Source: Candidatus Pacebacteria bacterium CG_4_10_14_3_um_filter_34_15 (GTDB lineage Bacteria > Patescibacteriota > Microgenomatia > UBA1400 > PJMF01). From it: 44,118 nt of DNA. How positions within the stretch are numbered: the first letter of the stretch is position 1; every line of letters begins with the position of its first letter. The stretch lies in the NCBI GenBank assembly GCA_002783105.1, contig PFJN01000044.1:1-44118 (forward strand), in the 5' to 3' direction. The position numbers were made by a program, and so were the translations under genes. This document shows, piece after piece, positions 19,681 through 28,882 of the stretch. Below the pieces are notes generated by a model. It searched no databases. It worked only from the letters and a program-made list of their open reading frames with translations, and was not told the DNA's origin.

Positions 19681-20751
19681 CCTAACTACAATACTATCTT
19701 CAGAATGTTTCTGTATTTCAGTAATTAGACTTTCGTCTGTCGTTGTTACCACTGACTGATAATTCTTTAAAACACTTAGCGCCAACACCTTGCTCTCATC
19801 ATCTAGTTCTGACAAAATATCATCCAGTAATAATAGCGTTTTTTTATTTCCAGCAATAGTCGCTAAATATTCTATCTCACAAAATTTTAACCACAATACT
19901 CCAAGTCTCTGTTGACCTCTTGAACCGAATGTATCAAGACGCAGTCTTCTACCTTTTTGAGTCAAAAATACGATAATATCATCTTTGTGGGGACCGACTA
20001 GCGTATGGCCAGCGGCAATCTCCCGATCAAGATATTGATTAATTTTTTTGTCGGAAATTATCGACGGATCATACTCTATTTCAAAATTAACTGGAAACTC
20101 AACTCCTGTGAAACTAGCTACAAAATCTTTTCTATATTTTTGTAAAATTTCTCCATACCTAGACAAATTAATGTTCCAATATTGTAAACTCGTTTTTGGT
20201 TGTTCTCTCTCGCGCACCTGTAACAATAATTTATTTCTTCTTCTTAGTGTTTGTTCATAACTTTTAAATGTAACTTCGTATTCAGGATGAATCATAGAAA
20301 GCAATGTGTCGAGAAAAATTCGTCTCCTTGACGGAGAACCCTCAATCAATCTCATGTCTTCAGGTCGAAAAACAACAGTATAAAATTTCCTAATCGCATC
20401 TTTCTTTCTACGCTTAACACCATTTACTGAAAAAAGTCGGTACTGAGTTTTTTTACCGTTTACCTCACTTCTGGTAATGATTATTTCAATTTCATCTTTT
20501 TCAGCTAAACTTCCTTCTGATTCATAATTAATAATTCCCTTAACTCTTGCTAAATCGGCCTCAAAATTTATCATTTCCTCAACCCTGCCAGCTCTGAAAC
20601 TATTCCCAGTCGAAAGTAGTGAAAGCGCTTCAATAATACTTGTTTTACCAATAGCATTATCGCCAACAATAATTGTTGTTTTACTTGTAAATTTTAATGT
20701 AAAACTTATGTGTGAACGAAGATTTTGAAGCGCGAGACCTGTAATGACCAT
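19675..20751 (-). CDS. recF: DNA replication/repair protein RecF
   Basis: LQNLRSH, Walker A GDNAIGKTSIIEAL, VVFRPEDMRLIEGSPSRRRIFLD, GPHKDDI, SRGQQRLG, LLLDDILSELD. Confidence 0.96.
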   Translation of the reverse strand: MVITGLALQNLRSHISFTLKFTSKTTIIVGDNAIGKTSIIEALSLLSTGNSFRAGRVEEMINFEADLARVKGIINYESEGSLAEKDEIEIIITRSEVNGKKTQYRLFSVNGVKRRKKDAIRKFYTVVFRPEDMRLIEGSPSRRRIFLDTLLSMIHPEYEVTFKSYEQTLRRRNKLLLQVREREQPKTSLQYWNINLSRYGEILQKYRKDFVASFTGVEFPVNFEIEYDPSIISDKKINQYLDREIAAGHTLVGPHKDDIIVFLTQKGRRLRLDTFGSRGQQRLGVLWLKFCEIEYLATIAGNKKTLLLLDDILSELDDESKVLALSVLKNYQSVVTTTDESLITEIQKHSEDSIVVRL

Positions 20752-20855
20752 AGTTGAGTTACTATAACATCTTGATCTAATAAAAACACTACAGTTGGTG
20801 TAAAAATTTGGCTGTATAAGCTACTAAAACTACTGCTTTACAAAAAGCTATGCTG

Positions 20856-20870
20856 GTAATAAAATATTAC
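20856..20870. promoter_or_regulatory. Small palindrome GTAATA-AAA-TATTAC just upstream of the AbrB-like antitoxin, candidate operator
   Basis: Perfect 6-bp arms, 3-nt centre, ending 4 nt before the ATG. Confidence 0.4.
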
Positions 20871-20874
20871 TAGT

Positions 20875-21183
20875 ATGAAAATAGGAAAACTAACACACAC
20901 CAACACCAAAGGACAGCTAGTAATTCCGCAAGAGTATAGAGAACTACTTGGCATAAATAGTGAAGTTACTTTAAATATTATTTTACAAAAAACAGGACTT
21001 TTTATTCAACCAATAAAAAAAGTAATTCCAGAAATAACGGGAGAAAACATGTACACAAAAACCCTAGAAAAAACTGCTGGAGCCTGGAGAGAAGACCTTC
21101 AAAATTCTAACGATATTGATTCAAAAACAAAAAAGAGAAATCTTGAGCTCGAAGCTTCTAAAGCAAGAAAAAAACAATGGTAA
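20875..21183 (+). CDS. AbrB/MazE-type antitoxin (VapB-like)
   Basis: KLTHTNTKGQLVIPQEYRELLGI swapped-hairpin AbrB motif; overlaps the PIN toxin gene. Confidence 0.88.
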   Translation: MKIGKLTHTNTKGQLVIPQEYRELLGINSEVTLNIILQKTGLFIQPIKKVIPEITGENMYTKTLEKTAGAWREDLQNSNDIDSKTKKRNLELEASKARKKQW

Positions 21184-21566
21184 TTTTAGATACAAATATT
21201 ATTATTGATCACTTGAGACAAAAACCGGGTACAAAATCTTATTTAGCAAAAATAAATGATGCTGAAGGAAAAGACGACTTGGCTATCTCTATCATTACGA
21301 TTCAAGAACTATTCGAGGGTAAAAGCACTTTAGATCAGCAAAAAACTACAGAACTTCTGGCAATTCTTTCTCCACTTAAAATCTTTGAATATAATTTAGA
21401 AGTTGCACAAAAGGCAGGAGAGATTGCCAGAGATTTAAAAAATCCAATCGAATTTGCAGATTCTGCAATTGCTGCAACTTGTATTTTTAATAATTGCCAG
21501 CTTTTAACTCTAAATAAAAAACATTTTCAGAATATTCTAGATTTAGAATTTTATAGTCAGACGTAA
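21177..21566 (+). CDS. PIN-domain ribonuclease toxin (VapC-like)
   Basis: MVILDTNIIIDHLR, SIITIQELFEG, EFADSAIAATCIFNNCQLLTLNKKHF. Confidence 0.92.
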   Translation: MVILDTNIIIDHLRQKPGTKSYLAKINDAEGKDDLAISIITIQELFEGKSTLDQQKTTELLAILSPLKIFEYNLEVAQKAGEIARDLKNPIEFADSAIAATCIFNNCQLLTLNKKHFQNILDLEFYSQT

Positions 21567-21581
21567 TTTCATCTCACACCC

Positions 21582-23372
21582 CTATTTTTTTTCAATATTA
21601 AAGAGACCACTTTTTAGTGAAACTGCCCCTGGAGCTCTAATATTGAAAACTTTATAGAAATCATTACCATTTATTGTCACAGAATTACCGTCTGCTTGAA
21701 ATATAACGCTTGCGGTTACTCCATTATTGCCATAAGTTACTGAAACTCCAGTCACACTCGAATAACCTTTTCCTAAACTAGCAGCTTTATTCCTTAATTC
21801 ATCAATTGAATAAGGATTGCCTCCCCAACAAGAACCAATTGCTCCAACACGATCATCACTTTGACCATGCTCTACCAATACTACCCAAGCATTAATAATA
21901 TCTGCCATTTCTCCGCTTGTCAGCCAAGGGTGACTACTTCCACAGCTATCACCACTGCGTTTTTTATACCAAGCTTTGTAAAACCAAGGACTACCAGCAA
22001 TTTTTTCATAAGCCTGACTAGTCCAACCACTTTGGCCATTTTTAGTGTCCCAAAATGCTGGAGTACTATATCCAGAATTATAACTAGATGAATATGATTC
22101 TTGATATCCTCCAGAACTAGCAGCATATTGAGCCCAAAGAGGACTTCCGTTTGCCATCATTACCCAACCAGAAGTTTCATTTACTGCTTGTTCCCAATTC
22201 CCTCCCTTGTTAACTGGTTTATAGACTTGGCAACTCTCGGTCATACAAATACAACCTCTATTTTTTACAGTGGCCAAAGCATAACTTTTTGCAGCAACAG
22301 CTTGTGCTTTTAGTGCCTCCATGCCCCCATCGTCCCCCCATGAACTAGGAACCTCATATATTCTATTTGCATAAGTCTCTAAATCAACCGATCCTTGATC
22401 GCAAATTAAACTACCATTAACATATCTTCCCAACGTAATAGTTTCATTTGGATAATCTTTTTTTATCTCTATTCCGCTTCCATAATAAGCTTTCAAAATA
22501 TCTTCTGCTGTTTGACCATCTTTTGACCGACCATATGCTCCATATTGACTCAAACCTTTAAAATGTGGAGCTCCAAAACTAAAAGCAGCAAAAGCTGGCG
22601 AAAACCCTGGATTATAATCTGGTCTACTAGCTGGATCATCTGCTGGTGGAACATCTCCAACAGTAGTTTGAAAAGTTCCAGATTTTTCGTTTAAAATCTC
22701 TTGTTGACGAGCAGACAGTGCGGCGATTTGGCCACCAAGCGCCTGTTGATAATCCTTAGCCTTGTTAATTTCAACTTTAAAAAAAGCTGCCTGTTCGTCT
22801 AATTGTTTTTCAAGTGCAGCTAAAGTAATTTGATCCAACTCAAGTTTTTTCTTGTCTTTCTGAAGCTCTCTGATATCCTCACCTATCGCTCGAATAAATT
22901 GATTATCTTGATTTTTAACCGAATCTCGATAAGCAAGATCTTTGGTTAAATCAGCAGCATTATTACTAGCTAAAATTGAAATTATTGGAGAAAAAGTTCT
23001 AATTCTTTTATATTGTTGAGCAATTCTTTTAGAAAAAATTTGATACTGAAGGGCCAAATCAACTTCACGATCGCCAATTTTTATAGCGAGTGCTTTTGCT
23101 TCATTTTTTGCTACTTCAATTGAATATCTTGCATTTTGGATTCTTTTTTCTAAAGAACCAACTTCAGACTCCAAAGGCTTAGTAGCATCTTCGGAAAGTT
23201 GCTTAAGATGTTCGAGTTCATCAATTTGTTTTTGAAGATCATCAACTTCTTCGGCATAAACCTGAAAAAGTGATATTTTTGATAATATATTAAATATTTC
23301 TGTTCTATTACTCAAAACCGCAATAAAAACTAGGAATACGAAAATTTGAGTAACTAATTTTAATTTTTTCAT
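21582..23372 (-). CDS. SpoIID/LytB-domain secreted protein with N-terminal coiled coil
   Basis: GLSQYGAYGRSKDGQTAEDILKAYYGSG, ALKAQAVAAKSYAL, SCQVYKP; signal/TM MKKLKLVTQIFVFLVFIAVL; long coiled coil. Confidence 0.9.
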   Translation of the reverse strand: MKKLKLVTQIFVFLVFIAVLSNRTEIFNILSKISLFQVYAEEVDDLQKQIDELEHLKQLSEDATKPLESEVGSLEKRIQNARYSIEVAKNEAKALAIKIGDREVDLALQYQIFSKRIAQQYKRIRTFSPIISILASNNAADLTKDLAYRDSVKNQDNQFIRAIGEDIRELQKDKKKLELDQITLAALEKQLDEQAAFFKVEINKAKDYQQALGGQIAALSARQQEILNEKSGTFQTTVGDVPPADDPASRPDYNPGFSPAFAAFSFGAPHFKGLSQYGAYGRSKDGQTAEDILKAYYGSGIEIKKDYPNETITLGRYVNGSLICDQGSVDLETYANRIYEVPSSWGDDGGMEALKAQAVAAKSYALATVKNRGCICMTESCQVYKPVNKGGNWEQAVNETSGWVMMANGSPLWAQYAASSGGYQESYSSSYNSGYSTPAFWDTKNGQSGWTSQAYEKIAGSPWFYKAWYKKRSGDSCGSSHPWLTSGEMADIINAWVVLVEHGQSDDRVGAIGSCWGGNPYSIDELRNKAASLGKGYSSVTGVSVTYGNNGVTASVIFQADGNSVTINGNDFYKVFNIRAPGAVSLKSGLFNIEKK

Positions 23373-23402
23373 AAATAACTGACATAAATCATTTTGATCA
23401 AT

Positions 23403-23483
23403 AGACTTGTTTCGAGATAAAATTATTGTCAATTTTGCATATATTTGAGAAAGTGCTGTAACCTTTTATCTAGAAACAAGTCT
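23403..23483. repeat. 20-bp inverted repeat (one mismatch) in the divergent SpoIID/pilin intergenic region
   Basis: AGACTTGTTTCGAGATAAAA (23403-23422) vs TTTTATCTAGAAACAAGTCT (23464-23483); a second IR CTGTAACC (23456-23463)/GGTTACAG (23558-23565) abuts it. Confidence 0.65.
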
Positions 23484-23610
23484 AATTGTAACTGACTCTC
23501 GAAGAGTTTTATAGTGGGTTAAGTTATTTTATAAATAAGCGCTGGCAACTCGGCTCAGGTTACAGTACAATAAAGCTTACATTTTGTACAAAAAAAATAA
23601 ATACCTAATC

Positions 23611-24756
23611 ATGAAAAAAATACTTGAGATTTTGGTCGTTTTTGCTCTTGGATTTTTTGCATCTGCACAAACAGGGAAGATTTATGCCGGTGATTGTTCA
23701 GGTTTTAATTTTGTGGGTGACGCTGGAGGTCCCTTTAGTGCAGGAGTTGCCTCTAATAAAATAGCTTTTAAACTTACTAATGTTAGCGATGACAATTATA
23801 AATTTCATTTTAGATCAGTATTGGACAATGGAGCAATTGTGATTAAAGTGATATCTAAATCCGGAATTGGTGGTGAACTCAATTTTTCAACTAACGACCC
23901 AGATCTTTTTCAAGTAGGAACCTGGAGTATTCAAGTCGTCAAACCTGGTACCATTTTCTTATGTGATTTAGATACCTATTTAGTAACTGGACCCTATTGC
24001 GGTCCAGTTTTTGCAAGTCAAACTGGTAGAGATGACTCTACCGCTGGTGGAGTTTGTTATTATAGTCCAGACGGTGGATGTATTGATTCCACTCATGACG
24101 TTCTAATTACCTCTACAGTCTACAGTTCAGATGGTAGCCCATATCCAGATAATATTATACAAAACTTAATACCAGGAGGAAGCAAGAATGGATCGTCACC
24201 AGATGGAATTCTTGAATCAAATTTTGGAGCTCTAGACGCGAAAAATTACAGTGTCAAAATACAGACTGGACTTATCACCGGTGTACTTTGTACCTATGAT
24301 TTTGAAGTTATGGGAAGCTGCGAAGGTGTAGAAGATCAATGTATGGAAGAGCCAGAACCGATATCTGAAGGTCCAGACGTATTTTCACTTTGTGACCAGA
24401 TTCCTAAAGAAAATGTCGAACAAAGAACCGCCTGTATGGATTGCACCGAAGGAACTGAAGAAGAAGAAGAAGACGCCGGAGTCTGGACAGCTATTGGGTG
24501 TATCAAAAGAGATCCTCAGATTATCATTAAAAAATTAATTACTGTAAGTCTTCAAGTTGGCGGAGGCTTTACACTCATAACTTTTTTAGTAGCTGGGTTT
24601 ATATTTAGCACATCCCAAGGAAGCCCAGAAAGAGTGAAAAGTGCCAAAGAAATGATGACTGCCTCTGTTATGGGTTTAATATTTGTTATATTTTCAGTTT
24701 CGGTACTTCAATTTATTGGATGGTCAGTATTGAAAATTCCAGGATTTGGAAGCTAA
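23611..24756 (+). CDS. VirB2/T4SS-pilin-like protein with large Cys-containing N-terminal ectodomain
   Basis: Signal peptide MKKILEILVVFALGFFASAQ; C-terminal two-TM pilin module LITVSLQVGGGFTLITFLVAGFIFSTSQGSPERVKSAKEMMTASVMGLIFVIFSVSVL. Confidence 0.75.
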   Translation: MKKILEILVVFALGFFASAQTGKIYAGDCSGFNFVGDAGGPFSAGVASNKIAFKLTNVSDDNYKFHFRSVLDNGAIVIKVISKSGIGGELNFSTNDPDLFQVGTWSIQVVKPGTIFLCDLDTYLVTGPYCGPVFASQTGRDDSTAGGVCYYSPDGGCIDSTHDVLITSTVYSSDGSPYPDNIIQNLIPGGSKNGSSPDGILESNFGALDAKNYSVKIQTGLITGVLCTYDFEVMGSCEGVEDQCMEEPEPISEGPDVFSLCDQIPKENVEQRTACMDCTEGTEEEEEDAGVWTAIGCIKRDPQIIIKKLITVSLQVGGGFTLITFLVAGFIFSTSQGSPERVKSAKEMMTASVMGLIFVIFSVSVLQFIGWSVLKIPGFGS

Positions 24757-24761
24757 ATAAA

Positions 24762-25160
24762 ATGAAAAAAAACGTTTACAAAATTATCTCCATTTTTATC
24801 ATTCTGCTTTTTGCGTTTTTTGTAACATCAAAAATAAATGCTCAAGAAGTAATAGAAGTAACTGCAGAAACGTTTGATGATCTAAATCCTCTTGTAATTG
24901 CTGGATCTCCTTTAGCCGGAGAATCCCCTGGTGGTCTTGTATCTAGGACGTTAAATTTTCTATTTCCACTTACTGGATTAATTCTATTTCTATTAATCAG
25001 TTGGGGCGGATTTGAAATACTTATTAGCTCTGCCGATCAAAAAGGTATGGAAGCAGGTAAAAATAGGGTAACTGCGGCTATCATTGGCTTTCTTCTTCTT
25101 TTCTCAACCTACTGGATGGCACAGATTGTTGAAATAATTTTTAGAATTAAAATACTCTAA
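24762..25160 (+). CDS. VirB2/T4SS-pilin-like protein
   Basis: Signal peptide; two TM with AGKNRVTAAIIGFLLLFSTYWMAQIV; start trimmed to MKKNVYK. Confidence 0.8.
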   Translation: MKKNVYKIISIFIILLFAFFVTSKINAQEVIEVTAETFDDLNPLVIAGSPLAGESPGGLVSRTLNFLFPLTGLILFLLISWGGFEILISSADQKGMEAGKNRVTAAIIGFLLLFSTYWMAQIVEIIFRIKIL

Positions 25161-25216
25161 AATTTGAGTTAAATAAAACAATTTGTTTCTTTTTTTTCTT
25201 AATAGGAAAATTAAAT

Positions 25217-25954
25217 CTACCCACCAAACCTTCTGTTCCTTAAATAAAATTCTTCTAAAACTTCATCTAGTTTTTTTGCTGTGAAATCTGGAAAATTAAA
25301 CTTTGGAAAAATGATTTCTGCATATTGATGTTGCCAAGACATAAATCCTGAAAGCCTAGTGTTATCCTCACCGGTTCTAACAATTACTTCTGGATCTGGC
25401 ATATAACTAGTATCCAAATTTTCTGAAATTAATTTTTCATCAATTTGTTCTGGCTTTAATTTTCCATCAGCAACTTTTTTAGCGATCTTTTGCATAGTTC
25501 GCTTGATTTCGTCTCGACCACCATAATTCATTGCCAAGGTAACTGTGAATTGTTTTCCAGTATTTTTTAAAACATTTTTTTTGGTTTTTTCAACACCTTT
25601 TTTAATTCTCTCCTGAATATCTTTCTCAAAACCATTAATGTCTCCAATCATTTTAACTCTTATTCCTTTTTTGCTCCATTCATCCAATCTTTCATCAAAA
25701 ACTTTTCTGAATAAATTCATTAAAAAATCAACTTCGATCTTTTCTCTTTTCCAATTTTCGGTGCTAAATATCCAAAACGTTAAATATTCCAAGCCTATTT
25801 CAATACTGCGATCTATTAAAGTTTCAAAAACTTCATTAACCGCTTTTTCGTGACCCATGAAAACTTTGAGACCTCTTTTTCTAGCCCAAGTTCTGTTGCC
25901 ATCACAAATGATAGCGACATGTTTTGGTGGAATATTTTTTTTCATTTTTAACAT
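25217..25954 (-). CDS. uppS: Isoprenyl transferase (undecaprenyl diphosphate synthase family)
   Basis: HVAIICDGNRTWARKRG, NYGGRDEI, PEVIVRTGEDNTRLSGFMSWQHQYAEIIF. Confidence 0.95.
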   Translation of the reverse strand: MLKMKKNIPPKHVAIICDGNRTWARKRGLKVFMGHEKAVNEVFETLIDRSIEIGLEYLTFWIFSTENWKREKIEVDFLMNLFRKVFDERLDEWSKKGIRVKMIGDINGFEKDIQERIKKGVEKTKKNVLKNTGKQFTVTLAMNYGGRDEIKRTMQKIAKKVADGKLKPEQIDEKLISENLDTSYMPDPEVIVRTGEDNTRLSGFMSWQHQYAEIIFPKFNFPDFTAKKLDEVLEEFYLRNRRFGG

Positions 25955-25987
25955 TTAATTAATTTATATTCGACTGTATTGAGTATA

Positions 25988-27001
25988 TTAAAACAAGTGA
26001 TCTTCTAAATATTCTGGTTTACCTCCAACTTTTGCAGTCAGTGTTTTTTTAACTAAGTCTAAACTATCCAATCTGTTTTGAACTTTTTCTTCAAACTCTG
26101 GCAATGTTAAAACATGAACATTAAAGCCAGTGTTGATTGTAAAATAGCACTCAATTCCTTCGGCTCTCATCTTTTGAACTTCATGAATAATTTGCAAAGT
26201 TCCTGGATACCACAAAACCATAGGTGGTTGGCTTGTTAATAAAATACTATGAAATTCTAGACACTCTGCTTCAATTAAAGATCCAAGCGAAGAAAAATCC
26301 TTCTTTTCTATAAATTTTTTTGTATCTTCAATTTTTTGTTTGATATTTTTTTGTCTAGCTTCGAAAAATATGCTTGATCCCGCTAATGTATGGCCTTCTG
26401 TTGATGAAATTTTTTTCTTTCCAAAATCAACAACAGCCACAATGTCTCTAATATCCCAATATTTTTGATCAAAGATTGTTTTTGAATACGAGGTTTCGGA
26501 AGTTTCTCCGTCAAGCCATTCTACAAATCCGCCTAAAGCACACCTGCAAGCGGTTCCAGACGCCTGTCGACTTAAAATACTTAATTCTTTTTCATTTAAA
26601 TCTAAACCAATAGCTTTGGTGGCGGCAAAAGTTAAAGCAGCCATTCCAGATCCAGAACTAGAAAGACCTGTACTTCTTGGAAATGAGTTTTCTGATACTA
26701 CTTTGGCAAATTGATTGGAGTTGGATATGTTTTGTTCTTTTGCTAAAGCTCTAATTTTATCTAAATGTTTAATCACTCTTTTTAATTCAATTGAAGTAGA
26801 ATCTATAATTTCTCCTTCTATGCTTAACTCATCTGCTGATAATTCTGGAATAAACTCAACTGTTGTAATCGTGTCTAGACCTTCTAACTTGATAGAAATA
26901 CTCCCATTTTCAGGAAGTCTTAGAATTTCATCTTTTTTGCCCCAATACTTTACTAAAGATATATCGCTTGATGCCTTGACGGTTGATTTGTTTAATTCCA
27001 T
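25988..27001 (-). CDS. Diphosphomevalonate decarboxylase family protein with variant active site
   Basis: SLVKYWGKKDEILRLPENGSISIKL, TGLSSSGSGMAALTFA, ASGTACRCALGGFVEWLDG; catalytic motif region reads YFTINTGFNVHVL. Confidence 0.9.
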   Translation of the reverse strand: MELNKSTVKASSDISLVKYWGKKDEILRLPENGSISIKLEGLDTITTVEFIPELSADELSIEGEIIDSTSIELKRVIKHLDKIRALAKEQNISNSNQFAKVVSENSFPRSTGLSSSGSGMAALTFAATKAIGLDLNEKELSILSRQASGTACRCALGGFVEWLDGETSETSYSKTIFDQKYWDIRDIVAVVDFGKKKISSTEGHTLAGSSIFFEARQKNIKQKIEDTKKFIEKKDFSSLGSLIEAECLEFHSILLTSQPPMVLWYPGTLQIIHEVQKMRAEGIECYFTINTGFNVHVLTLPEFEEKVQNRLDSLDLVKKTLTAKVGGKPEYLEDHLF

Positions 27002-27047
27002 AAAAATCCTCAACTTATTATACTAAAAACAGAGTGTGATATTTTAA

Positions 27048-28022
27048 TTATTTTTCAACCCGCACACCCTCAACATTTGTTTGTACTTTTATTACTTGAC
27101 CTCCAGAACGAGTTATTGCTTCCTCAACATCTACAACTTTATTAGTTGGAGTTAACGCAATCATACAATCTCCAATTCCAGCTCCTGACAACTTAGCTCC
27201 CCACGCTCCAGCGTCGCGCGCAGCATAAATCATTGCAGACAATTTTGCACTTCCGACACCCAATGCTTCCAGCATTCCTTGGTCAAAATTCATTAGCTCT
27301 CCAACAACCGGTAAAGTTTTTGCCATAAACGCAACCTTAGTGGCTTCAACCATTTTACCAATGTGCATATAGATTGAGTCTATCAAATCTGGGTGGCGAG
27401 ATGCTTTTTCTGCAACTGCCTGTATCAGAGTTACTGTATCTGCTTTTATGCCTGTGTAACCAACAACTAAAGGCAACTCCTTAATTTCTATTGGCTCTAT
27501 CACTTTTCCCCCAGTAACAAAATATAATGTACCCCCATAAATAGCAGCCGCAACATCAAATCCTGAACCTTTTCCCTGAATATCAAGAACTGTTTGATAT
27601 GCTAAATTAAAAATATCTTTATTTGATAGTTTAATATCAAATATAACAGCTAAACCCTTAATCACGCATACTGTTGATGCAGAAGAAGATCCAAATCCAA
27701 ACTGTGATGAAAATTCTGATTTAGTCTTTATTCGAATGCCTGAATTTATCTTATATTTTTCATTAAAATTTTTAACCGCCATCTCCACAAATTTTGCACC
27801 TTTTGAGATATCTCCCAAACCTAGGTCTGTTAATGATTTACTATAACCAGTTACTCCAACATCTTCAGCCTCAAGTTCAAGTCTTTTTTCAGATATTATC
27901 TCTAGCGTAACACTAAGTCTTTGTCCTACTGCTGTCACTATGCACGGACGATTGTAAACTACGGCATGTTCTCCAAGAAGCATAAGCTTTCCTGGTGCTG
28001 AAACAGTTACTTGTTTTTTCAT
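27048..28022 (-). CDS. GHMP kinase, mevalonate/phosphomevalonate kinase-like
   Basis: SAPGKLMLLGEHAVVYNRP, FGFGSSSASTV, GKGSGFDVAAAIYGGTLYF (PMK-like), KLSGAGIGDCMIAL. Confidence 0.85.
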   Translation of the reverse strand: MKKQVTVSAPGKLMLLGEHAVVYNRPCIVTAVGQRLSVTLEIISEKRLELEAEDVGVTGYSKSLTDLGLGDISKGAKFVEMAVKNFNEKYKINSGIRIKTKSEFSSQFGFGSSSASTVCVIKGLAVIFDIKLSNKDIFNLAYQTVLDIQGKGSGFDVAAAIYGGTLYFVTGGKVIEPIEIKELPLVVGYTGIKADTVTLIQAVAEKASRHPDLIDSIYMHIGKMVEATKVAFMAKTLPVVGELMNFDQGMLEALGVGSAKLSAMIYAARDAGAWGAKLSGAGIGDCMIALTPTNKVVDVEEAITRSGGQVIKVQTNVEGVRVEK

Positions 28023-28065
28023 AGATTATCTCCTAAATAATAATTTTTTATTAATTTGTTTTTTC

Positions 28066-28857
28066 TTAACTAAGTTTTATTGCTTTGAGTACAACTAACG
28101 GGTAATCAATTTTTAAACCATCTGAATCTTGACGTATATTAAACACTTCTTTTATGTGATCTGGCGCATCTACTATCTTTTGATTTAATTTACCTAATTG
28201 TTCCTCTGTTACCTGTTTGCTTTTCTTCCATGCACTTGTATTAACATAGCTTACTGATCTACCAAAAACCTCTGTCTTAAAACCAGCCTTTTCTAATAAC
28301 TCAATCCATTCTGATTCTGATGGAATATTACATTTTCCTTCAGTTTGTGGATTTCTGCCACTAAGTTCTTGTTTTAAAGCATGTTGAGCATTTAGCCACT
28401 CACCCGTACCTTCTGGAGATATCATGTCTGCTACAATCAGACATCCGTTAGGTTTTAAAATTCTGAATAATCCTTCAATAACTTCTGGTTGAACATCAGC
28501 GGTTAAATCCTTAATACCAAAACGCACAACAACAACATCAAATGATTCATAAACAATAGGCAATGACTGAACCTCAGCAAGTATACGTAAATTTGACACT
28601 TCTGGTGATATTTTCGAAAGCTGAGAGCCTGCAAAATCTAAACAATAATAATTAGCAGGAGATTTGTTTACCAATTCACCTGTCAACTTCCCTGGACCAG
28701 ACATAAGATCTAATACCTTTGGGTCTTCTGATGTTTCATTTAATCCTGTAGCAAGGTAAATTATTTCTACAAATGATTTATCGCGATATATTGTAGGAGC
28801 TGCATCAAAAGTACGTTTATTATATGCTTCTTTCAGATTAAAATTTTCTTTTCTCAT
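28066..28857 (-). CDS. Class I SAM-dependent methyltransferase
   Basis: KVLDLMSGPGKLTGELV, SFDVVVVRFGIKDL, EGLFRILKPNGCLIVADM. Confidence 0.9.
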   Translation of the reverse strand: MRKENFNLKEAYNKRTFDAAPTIYRDKSFVEIIYLATGLNETSEDPKVLDLMSGPGKLTGELVNKSPANYYCLDFAGSQLSKISPEVSNLRILAEVQSLPIVYESFDVVVVRFGIKDLTADVQPEVIEGLFRILKPNGCLIVADMISPEGTGEWLNAQHALKQELSGRNPQTEGKCNIPSESEWIELLEKAGFKTEVFGRSVSYVNTSAWKKSKQVTEEQLGKLNQKIVDAPDHIKEVFNIRQDSDGLKIDYPLVVLKAIKLS

Positions 28858-28882
28858 AATAATATTTGTAAGTATAAAAAAT

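Noticed and set aside
25161-25216. Terminator AAACA-att-TGTTT-C-T8 after the first pilin block
   Set aside because: The hairpin is very short and AT-only; possible, but too weak to list as a supported terminator.
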